Origin: Bacteroidota bacterium
Lineage (GTDB): Bacteria; Bacteroidota; Bacteroidia; Chitinophagales; Chitinophagaceae
Assembly (NCBI GenBank): GCA_023423405.1
Contig: JAFAFR010000003.1
Location: forward strand, 1 to 64,000
Direction: 5' to 3'
DNA: 64,000 nucleotides
Under the pieces are notes generated by a model, which was given only the letters and a program-made list of their open reading frames with translations, was not told the origin of the DNA and made no database searches. A program made the position numbers and the translations under genes. This document shows, piece by piece, positions 42,500 to 51,580 of the stretch (its first letter is position 1; each line of letters begins with the position of its first letter).

Positions 42500-42910
42500 A
42501 TGAAATCAGTTCAGCAAGCTATTTTTTCTGTAGCACGCGCAGCCGTTTTGTCTTTGCTCACCGTGTTCCTGCTCACCGCCTGTTCCAAATCGGACGACAA
42601 CAAAAGCGGGTTCGAGGGAACCTATGTTGGCAAATTTGGAGATGAGATGGAAACACCCGCTTATCACTACATGCTCCGCTTCAAATCGGGTGGGCAACTG
42701 GAAAGGCTCGATCAGAACAAGACAGTGATCGCTACCGGGCAATGGACCAGGAACGGCATCAATGTAGAAGGCTATTACCTGTTCCTGGACGATCAGTCTA
42801 AATTCTCTTTCTCTGGCCTCTATACCGATTTCGACGGAAAGATCATCGGCAACTGGGGATTTGGTCAAAGCAAGGCCAACGGCGGAACTTTTGACATCAA
42901 AAAGCAGTAG
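42500..42910 (+). CDS. Small lipoprotein of unknown function
   Basis: This 136-residue lipoprotein has a long signal segment and lipobox LTAC (Cys28), then a charged SKSDDNKS linker and a strand-rich domain (GFEGTYVGKFGDEM, the TGQWTRNGINVEGYYLF region and a final GTFDIKK). This suggests a lipocalin-like or calycin barrel, but no family is confidently recognised. It lies after the LytTR regulator with its own -7 element and ends in a terminator, so it is probably monocistronic and could be a target of that regulator. Confidence 0.75.
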   Translation: MKSVQQAIFSVARAAVLSLLTVFLLTACSKSDDNKSGFEGTYVGKFGDEMETPAYHYMLRFKSGGQLERLDQNKTVIATGQWTRNGINVEGYYLFLDDQSKFSFSGLYTDFDGKIIGNWGFGQSKANGGTFDIKKQ

Positions 42911-42934
42911 ACGGTTCTAAGTAGACGGTTTTAA
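42907..42934. repeat. 14-bp tandem duplication at the lipoprotein gene's stop
   Basis: GTAGACGGTTCTAA (42907-42920) and GTAGACGGTTTTAA (42921-42934) differ at one position. The first copy carries the TAG stop codon of the lipoprotein gene. It looks like a recent slippage duplication. Confidence 0.6.
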
Positions 42935-42953
42935 AAAGCAGGCAGGTTTGGTT

Positions 42954-42990
42954 AAGGGGCAGAAGGTGATCCTTCGCCCCTTTTATTTTT
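42954..42990 (+). terminator. Terminator after the small lipoprotein gene
   Basis: AAGGGGC (42954-42960) pairs with GCCCCTT (42976-42982), and GAAGG (42962-42966) with CCTTC (42971-42975), with one bulged A and a TGAT loop, followed by a T-rich tail. Confidence 0.85.
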
Positions 42991-43014
42991 CAACGCGTTT
43001 GTATGGCGGCTTTT

Positions 43015-44226
43015 TTACAACACTTCCACCTGGTTGCGCAGCAGGTCTTCAAATTCATCGCGCTTGCGGATGAGCAAGGCCTTGTCGTCGAGCACTAGCA
43101 CCTCCGCGGGTTTGAGGCGCGAGTTGAAGTTGGACGACATTTCAAATCCGTAAGCGCCGGCATTGTAGAAAACCAGCAGGTCGCCTTCCCTCACTTCGTT
43201 CAGCGTGCGGTCCCAGGCGAACGTATCGGTTTCGCAGATATTACCCACCACGGTATAAATGCGTTCGCTGCCATGGGGATTGGAAATATTGCGGATGCGG
43301 TGATAGGCTTCGTAGAACATGGGGCGGATCAGGTGGTTGAAGCCGCTGTTCACGCCCACAAAAACCGTGGCCGTGGTTTGCTTGATCACATTGGCCTTCA
43401 CAATGAAATAGCCCGATTCACTCACCAGGAATTTGCCCGGTTCAAACCACACCTGGATCTTTTTACCGGTTTCCTTTTCGTATGCTTTGAAAGCCTCGGT
43501 TACTTTTTTGCCCAGCAGTTCGATATCGGTCTGCACGTCGCCATCCTGGTACGGCACTTTAAAACCGCTGCCCAGGTCAATGAATTCGAGGTCCGGGAAA
43601 TGGGTGGCCAGTTCAAACATCACTTCGAGGCCCTGGAGAAAAACATTTACGTCCTTGATATCGCTGCCCGTATGCATGTGGATACCATTCACGTGCAGCC
43701 CCGTGGTTTTCACCACGCGTTCAATATGACGCATCTGGTGAATGGAGATGCCAAACTTGCTGTCGATATGCCCAGTGGAAATCTTGTAATTGCCACCGCC
43801 CATGATGTGCGGGTTGAAGCGGATACAAATGGGATAAGAGCCGCCGTATTTTGTACCGAACTGCTCGAGGATGGAAATATTATCGATGTTGAGGTTAACG
43901 CCCAGTTGCTTGCCTTCGTCCACTTCGGCAAAGTCAACACAGTTGGGTGTGAACAGGATACGGTCGGGCGTGAAACCCGCACGCAGTCCCAGTTTCACTT
44001 CGTTGATGCTTACACAGTCGAGCGATGCACCCAGCGAAGCCACGTATTTAAGCACATTGATATTGCTCAGTGCCTTACAGGCATAAAAGAAGCGGGCATT
44101 GCATTTACTGAAAGCAGCGGCCAGTTTTTTATACTGCTCACTGATCTGGTTGGCGTTATAGACGTAAAGAGGCGTTCCGAATTCCCTGGCCAATTCCACC
44201 AGGCGTTCATTTGATAACTGCGGCAT
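43015..44226 (-). CDS. lysA: Diaminopimelate decarboxylase
   Basis: This 403-residue PLP enzyme of alanine-racemase fold converts meso-diaminopimelate to L-lysine, the last step of lysine synthesis. The PLP lysine is Lys51 in FFYACKALSN. Other signatures are GIHMHTGSDI (the family HxGS motif), the FIDLGSGFKVPY stretch, the WFEPGKFLVSESG region (EPGR-like) and CETDTFAWDR (catalytic Cys). It lies 33 bp downstream of scpB on the same strand and may be co-transcribed. Cytoplasmic. Confidence 0.96.
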   Translation of the reverse strand: MPQLSNERLVELAREFGTPLYVYNANQISEQYKKLAAAFSKCNARFFYACKALSNINVLKYVASLGASLDCVSINEVKLGLRAGFTPDRILFTPNCVDFAEVDEGKQLGVNLNIDNISILEQFGTKYGGSYPICIRFNPHIMGGGNYKISTGHIDSKFGISIHQMRHIERVVKTTGLHVNGIHMHTGSDIKDVNVFLQGLEVMFELATHFPDLEFIDLGSGFKVPYQDGDVQTDIELLGKKVTEAFKAYEKETGKKIQVWFEPGKFLVSESGYFIVKANVIKQTTATVFVGVNSGFNHLIRPMFYEAYHRIRNISNPHGSERIYTVVGNICETDTFAWDRTLNEVREGDLLVFYNAGAYGFEMSSNFNSRLKPAEVLVLDDKALLIRKRDEFEDLLRNQVEVL

Positions 44227-44259
44227 ACAAATTTTACTAAGAAATAGCAGCGAATATAA

Positions 44260-45018
44260 TCATTCTTCGGCTGCCTTTCCTTCTTCTTCTGTATCGCTGT
44301 TCGTTTCGGTGTCGGTATCCTGTGCGGAGGCCTGCAGTTCACCGGTGGCGCTTACATGGTATTGCACGCCTTCCACCTCTTCCATTACCAACACGTCGGT
44401 GATGTTTTCATCGTCGCCGTTTTCCACATGACGCTGCTGGGGATTAACGAGGGTTGGCTCCACCACCTGGTCGGCCAGTACTTCCCTGATCTTCGGAAGG
44501 TCTTCGGGACCGTTCAGTCCGAAATAGTCCATAAAGGAGCGGGACGTGGTGTACACCAGCGGTTTGCCGGGCAGCTCTTCGTTGCGGCCGCTGATCACGA
44601 TCAGCTCTTTTTCCAGCAACTTCTGGATGCTGTAGTCGGCGCTCACGCCGCGGATGGCTTCGATCTCCGATTTCGTGATGGGTTGTTTATAGGCAATGAT
44701 GGCGAGTGTTTCCATGGCGGCTCCGCTGAGGCGCTTCAGGAATTTGTCGCCGTTAAGCTGGGCCACGGTTTTGTGGAAAGCGCCCTTGGTGAGAAACTGC
44801 CAGCCGCCGCCGCTGAAACGGAGCTCAAAGGGGTAAAACTCAGACTGGTACTTCTCCACGATGCCTTCAATGGCAGATTCGATCTGCTCCAGCGTGATCT
44901 TGTCTTCCATGAAGCCGAAGGCCTGGTTCACCAGGTCGGTCAGTTCCAGGGCACCCAGGGGTTTTTCGCTGGCAAAGATCAGGGCTTCGATATGTGGGAT
45001 GAGGTTTCCGATTTCCAT
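44260..45018 (-). CDS. scpB: Segregation and condensation protein B
   Basis: This 252-residue kleisin-associated winged-helix protein works with Smc and ScpA in chromosome condensation and segregation. The family pattern is visible in IEALIFASEKPLGALELTDLV, then TKSEIEAIRGVSADYSIQKLLEKELI and the GKPLVYTTSRSFMDYFGL region. A C-terminal acidic tail of about 65 residues (ending TDTETNSDTEEEGKAAEE) is longer than in many ScpB proteins. It precedes lysA on the same strand; no scpA is in the window. Confidence 0.94.
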   Translation of the reverse strand: MEIGNLIPHIEALIFASEKPLGALELTDLVNQAFGFMEDKITLEQIESAIEGIVEKYQSEFYPFELRFSGGGWQFLTKGAFHKTVAQLNGDKFLKRLSGAAMETLAIIAYKQPITKSEIEAIRGVSADYSIQKLLEKELIVISGRNEELPGKPLVYTTSRSFMDYFGLNGPEDLPKIREVLADQVVEPTLVNPQQRHVENGDDENITDVLVMEEVEGVQYHVSATGELQASAQDTDTETNSDTEEEGKAAEE

Positions 45019-45168
45019 AATAATTCCTGTTTAATGGGTAGTACCTGTTTGGCTACAATCAATATGCCGCAAGCTTCTATAAAACAGTCAAAAGCAGAAG
45101 AAAGATTGTCCACAATGGGGATAACCTCAAAGCAGCCTACGCAACCAACTGTAATACAGCCGGTTACG

Positions 45169-45193
45169 AAAAAAGGAGCCAATTGGCTCCTTT
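45169..45193 (-). terminator. Terminator after atpG
   Basis: The perfect palindrome AAAGGAGCC-AATT-GGCTCCTTT (45172-45193) is followed, read on the minus strand, by further T residues. It lies 29 bases past the atpG stop and separates atpG from scpB. Confidence 0.8.
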
Positions 45194-45221
45194 GTATGGA
45201 ATGATTTGAATTTAACAGTTA

Positions 45222-46103
45222 TCAGCCGTTCAGGGCGGCAGCACCCGATACGATTTCGGTAAGTTCGGTGGTGATAGCGGCCTGGCGGGCGCGGTTGTAG
45301 CTGATCTTGAGGCTGCGCAGCAGTTCGTTGGCGTTTTCAGAGGCCTTATCCATGGCCGTCATACGAGCCCCGTGTTCAGAGGCGTTGGCGTCGAGCACGG
45401 CCTTATATAATTGTGTATTCAGGATTTTGGGCATCAGCTCGGCGATCAGTTCTTCCTTATTGGGCTCGAAAATGAAATCGCTTTTCTTGCCACTATTGCT
45501 GCCCTGTACCCGGGGAATGGGCAGGAAGCGTTCCACGGTGTACACCTGCGTGGCGGCATTCCTGAATTCACTGTACACGATTTCCACCACATCGAATTCA
45601 CCGTTTTCGAAAGCCTTCACCGCTGCCTGTGCACAGGCCTGTACGGTTTCAAAACGGAGGTCCAGGAAAATATCCTTAAAGCGGGGATCGGCATTATAGT
45701 TGGCTTTTAAAAGGGCTTCATATCCTTTTTTACCGATGTTCCAGATGGTCACTTTTCCCGCAGCCAGATGGTTGGCGTATTTTTCGCGGATTGCCGCTTT
45801 GGCAGCTTTAATAATGTTGGCATTGTAAGCGCCTGCCAGTCCGCGGTCGCTGGTGATCACCACCAGCAGCACTTTTTCTATTGCCCTTTCAGCCGCCAGG
45901 TTGCCGCCCAGTTCGCCTTCGGAATTGCTGACGATATTGCTCAGCATCTCCTGGAGCTTGTTGGCATAGGGACGCATCTGGAGGATGGCATCCTGCGCCC
46001 GGCGAAGCTTTGCCGCACTAACCATTTTCATGGCCTTGGTAATTTGCTGCGTACTTTGAACGGATTTGATCCGGTTGCGTACCTCTTTCAGTGCTCCTGA
46101 CAT
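45222..46103 (-). CDS. atpG: ATP synthase F1 subunit gamma
   Basis: This 293-residue central-stalk subunit of F1F0 ATP synthase shows the conserved N-terminal helix (LKEVRNRIKSVQSTQQITKAMKMVSAAKLRRAQ), the ITSDRGLAGAYN segment and the C-terminal helix with MTAMDKASENANELLRSL. It sits at the inner membrane's cytoplasmic face. No other atp gene is adjacent: it has its own promoter (46127-46156), diverges from secA and is followed by a terminator, so it is expressed as a single gene. Confidence 0.97.
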   Translation of the reverse strand: MSGALKEVRNRIKSVQSTQQITKAMKMVSAAKLRRAQDAILQMRPYANKLQEMLSNIVSNSEGELGGNLAAERAIEKVLLVVITSDRGLAGAYNANIIKAAKAAIREKYANHLAAGKVTIWNIGKKGYEALLKANYNADPRFKDIFLDLRFETVQACAQAAVKAFENGEFDVVEIVYSEFRNAATQVYTVERFLPIPRVQGSNSGKKSDFIFEPNKEELIAELMPKILNTQLYKAVLDANASEHGARMTAMDKASENANELLRSLKISYNRARQAAITTELTEIVSGAAALNG

Positions 46104-46126
46104 AGGCTTGTAGTGGAAATTTGCCG

Positions 46127-46156
46127 CAAAGGTAATTGAATGGCCGGGAATTCCAA
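46127..46156 (-). promoter_or_regulatory. Promoter of atpG
   Basis: On the minus strand TTG (46154-46156) is followed after 19 bp by TACCTTTG (46127-46134), a good Bacteroidota promoter, 23 bases upstream of the atpG start. Confidence 0.65.
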
Positions 46157-46170
46157 GCCCCTGTTTTCCT

Positions 46171-46178
46171 TAACTTTG
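46171..46178 (+). promoter_or_regulatory. -7 element upstream of secA
   Basis: TAACTTTG matches TAnnTTTG. It lies 90 bases before the secA start, leaving a leader of about 80-85 nt. No -33 TTTG is seen at the right distance. It diverges from the atpG promoter just 36 bp away. Confidence 0.45.
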
Positions 46179-46268
46179 CCCTCCTGTCAATTTGACCAGG
46201 AAACAGTTTTAGCACTGTAATTGACGACAAAACAGCTTTAGACTCATCATTTTAAGAACATACCAATC

Positions 46269-49200
46269 ATGTTAGGATTTATCCAGCAATTATTCGGTGG
46301 AAGCAAATCTGAAAAAGATATCCGACAGATTCAGCCGATTGTAGCCAAGGTGAACGAATATTTCAATGCTTATCAATCATTTAGCAACGATGAACTGCGT
46401 GCCAAAACAACTGATTTCAGGGAGAGGATCCGCCAGCACCTGCAGCCGGTAGATGCTGAAATTGCAAGGTTGACAGCCGAAGCCGAAGCCCTGCCCTTCA
46501 GCGATTTCAACGGCAAGGAAACCATCTACCAGGAAGTGGACAAGCTGCGCAAGAAGCGCAACGACGATATTGAGGAAGTGCTCAAAACCATTGCCCCCGA
46601 AGCCTTTGCCGTGATCAAGGAAACCGGCCGCCGCTTTAAAGAGAATACCGAAATCGTTTCCGCCGCCACCGCGCTCGACCGCGAGCTTGCCACCAAAAAA
46701 GACTATATCACCATCAATGACGACCAGGTCACTTTCCGCAATACCTGGTCGGCCGCCGGTGGAACCATCACCTGGAACATGGTGCACTACGATGTACAGC
46801 TGATCGGCGGCTACGTGCTGCACTCCGGCAAAATTGCCGAAATGGCCACGGGTGAAGGTAAGACCCTGGTGTCTACCCTGCCCGCCTACCTGAACGCGCT
46901 GGCGGGTGCAGGGGTTCACATCGTTACGGTGAACGACTACCTCGCACGCCGCGACTCGGAATGGAACGGTCCCATTTTCGAATGGCTGGGCCTCACGGTA
47001 GATTGTATCGACAAACACCAGCCCAACAGCGAAGAGCGCCGCCGGGCCTATCATGCCGATATCACCTACGGCACCAACAACGAATTCGGTTTCGACTACC
47101 TGCGCGATAACATGGTGCACAGTCCCGATGAAATGGTACAGCGCCGCCACCATTTCGCCATGGTGGATGAGGTGGACTCCGTACTGATCGACGATGCCCG
47201 TACGCCGCTGATCATTTCCGGCCCCGTGCCGCGCGGCGACGAACAGCAATACCACCTGCTGAAACCGAGGGTGCTCCAACTCTTCGAAGCACAGAAACAG
47301 GTTGTAAATAAATTCCTCAACGAGTCCCGCAAAAAAATTGCCGAAGGCAACGACGATCCCAAGGACGGTGGCCTCGCACTGATGCGCGCCTTCCGCGGCC
47401 TTCCGAAAAGCAGCGCCCTGATCAAGTTCCTCAGCGAACCGGGCGTGAAAGTGAAGCTGCAGAAATCAGAGAACTACTATCTCGCCGACCAGCAGAAGGA
47501 AATGCCAAAAGTAGATGCCGAACTGTTCTTCTACATCGATGAAAAGAACAACTCGGTAGACCTCACCGACCGCGGTATCCAGATGATCACCCGCACCGGT
47601 GAAGACCCCGAATTCTTTGTGCTGCCCGACATCGCCCTCAAATTGGGCGAGATTGAGCAAAGCAGCGCCGGCGCAGAAGAAAAACTGCAGCAGAAAGAAC
47701 AACTGCTCAGCGAATACACGCTGAAGGCCGATCGTATCCATACCATACAGCAACTGCTCAAAGCCTATACGCTGTTTGACAAAGACGTGGAATACGTGGT
47801 GATGGATGGCCAGGTGAAAATCGTGGACGAACAAACCGGTCGTATCCTCGATGGCCGCCGTTATTCCGATGGCCTGCACCAGGCGATTGAAGCCAAGGAG
47901 AACGTGAAGATCGAAGCCGCCACGCAAACCTATGCCACGGTTACCCTGCAGAACTATTTCCGGATGTACCACAAACTCTGTGGTATGACCGGTACGGCCG
48001 AGACCGAAGCGGCCGAACTGTGGGATATCTACAAACTGGATGTGGTGACCATTCCCACCAACGTTTCCGTTATCCGCAAAGATGCGCAGGACCTGGTGTA
48101 CAAAACCAAACGCGAAAAATATGCGGCGGTAATTGAAGAGATCGAAAGACTGAGCAACGCAGGCCGGCCCGTGCTGGTGGGTACTACTTCGGTAGAAGTA
48201 AGTGAATTGCTGAGCCGCATGCTGCAGGTGAAAAAGATACCGCACAACGTACTGAACGCAAAACAACACGCCCGCGAAGCGAATGTGGTGGCCGAAGCCG
48301 GTCTCGCTGGCGCCGTTACCATCGCCACCAACATGGCGGGTCGTGGTACCGATATCAAGCTGGGACCCGGCGTGAAAGAAAGTGGCGGTTTGGCCATCAT
48401 CGGCACCGAACGCCATGAAAGCCGTCGTGTGGACCGCCAGTTGCGTGGCCGCGCCGGGCGCCAGGGCGACCCGGGTACCACCCAGTTCTACGTGAGCATG
48501 GAAGACGATTTGATGCGCATGTTCGGCAGCGACCGCATCGCTTCGCTCATGGACCGCATGGGTTATAAAGAAGGCGAAGTGATCCAGCACAGCATGATCA
48601 CCAAGAGCATCGAACGGGCCCAGAAAAAAGTGGAAGAGAACAACTTCGGCATCCGCAAACGCCTGCTCGAATACGACGATGTTATGAACAAGCAGCGGAA
48701 CGTGGTGTACAAAAAAAGGCAGCACGCCCTCTTTGGAGAAAGGCTGGCGCTGGACCTCGATAACGCGTTTTACACCGTGGCGGAAGGACTGGTCAGCTCC
48801 TTTAAGGAGCAGGAAGACTACGACGGTTTCAAACTGGCGGCGATCGTGAATTTCGGGATCGATACATCTATCACAGCCCAGGACTTCAAATCGGCCAACG
48901 CCGCTACGCTCGCTGAGAAACTCTACAACGAAGCGACCGATAACTACCAGCGCAAAATGAATGCCCTGCGGGAACAGGCCTTGCCGGTATTCCAGAACAT
49001 CCGCACCAACCAGGGACAGCACATCGAAAACGTGGTGGTGCCCTTTACCGATGGCCGCAAAGGCATCAGCGTGCTGAGCAATATGCAGAAAACACTGGAT
49101 TCAGGCGGGCGCGAGCTCGTGAACAGCCTGGAGCGCACCATCACGCTGGCGCTGATCGACGATGCCTGGAAAGAGCACCTGCGTTCCATGGACGACCTGA

Positions 49201-49598
49201 AGCAGAGCGTGCAAACTGCCTACCTCGAACAAAAGGATCCGCTGGTGATCTATAAGGTGGAAGCCTTTGAGCTCTTCCGCAAAATGGACAGCACAGTGAA
49301 CATGGATATCGTTTCCTTCCTCTGCCACAGCGGTATTCCCATGGAAGCCCAGCAGCAGGCGCCCGCTATTCGCGAGGGAAGGGAAGAAAAGACCGATATG
49401 AGCAAGCTGTCGGCCAATAAGGAAGAAGTGGATGCACGGGGCGACGACTATGCCGCCAACCAGAACGATTATTTCGACCCCTCCGCCGGACCGGTAATAC
49501 AGGAGCCCGTACGCGTGGGTCCCAAAATCGGCAGGAATGATCCCTGTCCCTGCGGAAGCGGCAAGAAATACAAGAACTGCCACGGCGCACACGGCTAA
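46269..49598 (+). CDS. secA: Protein translocase ATPase SecA
   Basis: This 1109-residue motor drives preproteins through SecYEG. Walker A MATGEGKT is near residue 193, followed by TVNDYLARRDSEW, the YGTNNEFGFDYLRDN stretch and VDEVDSVLIDDARTPL. NBD2 contains ATNMAGRGTDIKLG and ESRRVDRQLRGRAGRQGDPG. The C terminus has the zinc/SecB-binding motif CPCGSGKKYKNCHG. It is longer than the E. coli protein (about 900), as is usual in Bacteroidota, owing to insertions in the first half. A terminator follows at 49620. Confidence 0.98.
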   Translation: MLGFIQQLFGGSKSEKDIRQIQPIVAKVNEYFNAYQSFSNDELRAKTTDFRERIRQHLQPVDAEIARLTAEAEALPFSDFNGKETIYQEVDKLRKKRNDDIEEVLKTIAPEAFAVIKETGRRFKENTEIVSAATALDRELATKKDYITINDDQVTFRNTWSAAGGTITWNMVHYDVQLIGGYVLHSGKIAEMATGEGKTLVSTLPAYLNALAGAGVHIVTVNDYLARRDSEWNGPIFEWLGLTVDCIDKHQPNSEERRRAYHADITYGTNNEFGFDYLRDNMVHSPDEMVQRRHHFAMVDEVDSVLIDDARTPLIISGPVPRGDEQQYHLLKPRVLQLFEAQKQVVNKFLNESRKKIAEGNDDPKDGGLALMRAFRGLPKSSALIKFLSEPGVKVKLQKSENYYLADQQKEMPKVDAELFFYIDEKNNSVDLTDRGIQMITRTGEDPEFFVLPDIALKLGEIEQSSAGAEEKLQQKEQLLSEYTLKADRIHTIQQLLKAYTLFDKDVEYVVMDGQVKIVDEQTGRILDGRRYSDGLHQAIEAKENVKIEAATQTYATVTLQNYFRMYHKLCGMTGTAETEAAELWDIYKLDVVTIPTNVSVIRKDAQDLVYKTKREKYAAVIEEIERLSNAGRPVLVGTTSVEVSELLSRMLQVKKIPHNVLNAKQHAREANVVAEAGLAGAVTIATNMAGRGTDIKLGPGVKESGGLAIIGTERHESRRVDRQLRGRAGRQGDPGTTQFYVSMEDDLMRMFGSDRIASLMDRMGYKEGEVIQHSMITKSIERAQKKVEENNFGIRKRLLEYDDVMNKQRNVVYKKRQHALFGERLALDLDNAFYTVAEGLVSSFKEQEDYDGFKLAAIVNFGIDTSITAQDFKSANAATLAEKLYNEATDNYQRKMNALREQALPVFQNIRTNQGQHIENVVVPFTDGRKGISVLSNMQKTLDSGGRELVNSLERTITLALIDDAWKEHLRSMDDLKQSVQTAYLEQKDPLVIYKVEAFELFRKMDSTVNMDIVSFLCHSGIPMEAQQQAPAIREGREEKTDMSKLSANKEEVDARGDDYAANQNDYFDPSAGPVIQEPVRVGPKIGRNDPCPCGSGKKYKNCHGAHG

Positions 49599-49619
49599 TA
49601 ATTATATTAAATATGTACG

Positions 49620-49649
49620 ACGGCAACCTGAAAACGGGTTGCCGTTTTT
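49620..49649 (+). terminator. Terminator after secA
   Basis: Stem ACGGCAACC (49620-49628) / GGTTGCCGT (49637-49645) with an 8-nt loop is followed by a T-run, 22 bases after the secA stop and before the convergent ORF6N gene. Confidence 0.85.
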
Positions 49650-49666
49650 ATTAGACCAGGTGTCGA

Positions 49667-50248
49667 CTATTTTTTCCCGGGGTCTGGCTGCGGGCGCAGT
49701 GCAGATACAAAACCAATAGGATTGCGAGGCCGGGGACGCATCTTTTCTGCCATAATTTCTTTGATCAACTCAAAGATGGTCTCAATCTCCCCGTCGTGCA
49801 TTTTTACATCATGCCCCATATTGATGAGTCTTTTGTCCAGTTGCTCCAGTTTTAGCAATATATCATGGTTGGCAAGCAATGCCTGCCTGAGTTTTGTAAA
49901 TACGCGCATGATACGGATGTTCACTTCTATGGCGGTATCGCTGCTCAGCACACCCGACAACATGGCCACGCCTTGCTCCGTAAATACGTACGGCAATTTG
50001 CGCAAACCCATTTTTTCTTTGTTGGATATCACAATCTGTGATTTCCATTCTTCCAGTTCTTCCTCCGTCATTTGGAACATAAAGTCCTCCGGGAACCGGC
50101 TGACATTTCTCTTTACAGCCTGGTTCAATGTTCTTGTTTCCACTCCGTACATTTCCGCCAGGTCCCTGTCCAGCATCACTTTCTGTCCACGCAGTAGATA
50201 AATCTTACTGATCACTTTTTCGTCGCTTATCACCAACTCCTTTGCCAT
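49667..50248 (-). CDS. ORF6N domain protein
   Basis: This 193-residue protein begins with an ORF6N domain (about 10-95: KIYLLRGQKVMLDRDLAEMYGVETRTLNQAVKRN, then FPEDFMFQ and the LPYVFTEQGVAMLSGVL stretch). It continues with a helical, probably coiled-coil C-terminal part. ORF6N domains are DNA-binding-like modules first seen in phage and poxvirus proteins and are frequent in Bacteroidota chromosomes. No other phage gene is near. It stands alone between convergent secA and the membrane-protein gene. Its role is unknown; regulation or phage-related defence are possible. Confidence 0.88.
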   Translation of the reverse strand: MAKELVISDEKVISKIYLLRGQKVMLDRDLAEMYGVETRTLNQAVKRNVSRFPEDFMFQMTEEELEEWKSQIVISNKEKMGLRKLPYVFTEQGVAMLSGVLSSDTAIEVNIRIMRVFTKLRQALLANHDILLKLEQLDKRLINMGHDVKMHDGEIETIFELIKEIMAEKMRPRPRNPIGFVSALRPQPDPGKK

Positions 50249-50374
50249 TGTGCAGGTTTTTGCAGGAAACAGAATGCCCTATTCCTGAAATTGCCATCAA
50301 ATCAAGAAAAAAATTCTGATTCAAAAAACCGTGTTTTCCTCCTATGAGTATATGAGAAACTGGCTATAAAGACC

Positions 50375-51574
50375 TCAGAGCCGCAGCCGGATCAACCGCC
50401 GGCTCAGCAGCCCGGCCACCAGTATCACCAGCAGCGCAAAGCAAAGAGACTTTAGCAACCCCGGAATACCCGTCAGCACGGCCGCCGGTAAGGCCAGCCC
50501 CGAAATCGCCACCAGCGCATAAGCATAATAAGGAACCAGGTAACACAGCAGCGTTTCCGTTCCCGCCGGGCGGATCAGTGAAAACCAGTTGCCTTTTTTC
50601 CGGACGTCCACCAGCCAGTAAACCAGTACAAATACCAGCACCATAATACCGCTGCAGATCAGCACCCAGGAAGGCGTTGCGCGTATTTTGGATATGCCGC
50701 CAATGGGACGCAGGAGAAATCCCAGCGCCAGCAGTGCAACGCCGCCCAGCAAAAAATACAGCGCAAATTTTTTCCAGTTAAAGGCCGCACCATTTACCTG
50801 TTTCCAGAACAACTGGGAAGCGAGGGCGCCACCAATCGTCAGCGCCGTCATGGCACCTTCGCCAATAGGACTGATCAGCGTTCTGAACAAACCGCTTTCA
50901 GGCAGCCAGTGTAAATGATTGGCCGTGCACAGCAGGATGCTCAGGACCCAGCCCGCCCACAAGGCCCGCTGGCTTCCTCCCGACCAGGCAAACAGCAGGG
51001 CAACTACCAGGTATGCCCAACCGATCAGTCCAAGAATGCCCCACCACCACGACTGGAAAGAAACCAATTGCTCCCCTTCTCCTCCCTTGTAATAAAAGAC
51101 AAGGAAAAGCAGCATGGCCAGTCCGGCCGACTTGAGCAGGACCACCACCGTCCTGTTCAGCGTAGGCGGATAGTTGTTCCAGATCAGGATAAAGCCGGTG
51201 CAGGACAACACATTCCAGTATCCCCTTGTGATGCTGCTGGCCGCTTCATTCAGGTATTCGCCGTTCACCAGGAACAAACCCATGACCAGCAAAGCGAGCC
51301 CGCGAACCACAATGTGCCGGCTGATGGCAAAATCATCGTCGCCCTTCAAACGTCGGTTGCGCACAGCAAAAGGGACCGACATACCTACTATGAAAAGAAA
51401 ACCGGGAAACACCACATCGGCCAGTCCCATGCCATCCGCCGCCGCGGGAACATGCTCCAGCCATTCGGGAATGCCCCTGAGCGACCAGAGGTCGTTTACA
51501 AAAATCATCAGCAGCATGGTAAGGGCCCGCAATACATCGATGGCGCCTACGCGTATGGCAGCAGCTTGTGACAT
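50375..51574 (-). CDS. HGSNAT/DUF5009-like multi-pass membrane protein
   Basis: This 399-residue protein has about ten hydrophobic segments. The N-terminal RVGAIDVLRALTMLLMIFVNDLWSL and the GLADVVFPGFLFIVGMSVPFAV stretch are typical of the DUF5009/heparan-alpha-glucosaminide N-acetyltransferase-like group, which moves acetyl groups across membranes to amino sugars. Bacterial members are poorly characterised. It ends the leftward run after the two amidohydrolases, 6 bp downstream of the second one. An envelope or amino-sugar role is inferred only from the family. Confidence 0.82.
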   Translation of the reverse strand: MSQAAAIRVGAIDVLRALTMLLMIFVNDLWSLRGIPEWLEHVPAAADGMGLADVVFPGFLFIVGMSVPFAVRNRRLKGDDDFAISRHIVVRGLALLVMGLFLVNGEYLNEAASSITRGYWNVLSCTGFILIWNNYPPTLNRTVVVLLKSAGLAMLLFLVFYYKGGEGEQLVSFQSWWWGILGLIGWAYLVVALLFAWSGGSQRALWAGWVLSILLCTANHLHWLPESGLFRTLISPIGEGAMTALTIGGALASQLFWKQVNGAAFNWKKFALYFLLGGVALLALGFLLRPIGGISKIRATPSWVLICSGIMVLVFVLVYWLVDVRKKGNWFSLIRPAGTETLLCYLVPYYAYALVAISGLALPAAVLTGIPGLLKSLCFALLVILVAGLLSRRLIRLRL

Positions 51575-51580
51575 GATCGT

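Noticed and set aside
44979..45182. Minus-strand 67-codon frame between atpG and scpB
   Set aside because: It overlaps the scpB start and the atpG terminator and has no family resemblance.
47466..49022. Minus-strand open frame of 518 codons inside secA
   Set aside because: secA is complete on the plus strand; the antisense product is His/Phe/Val-rich, as is typical for shadows.
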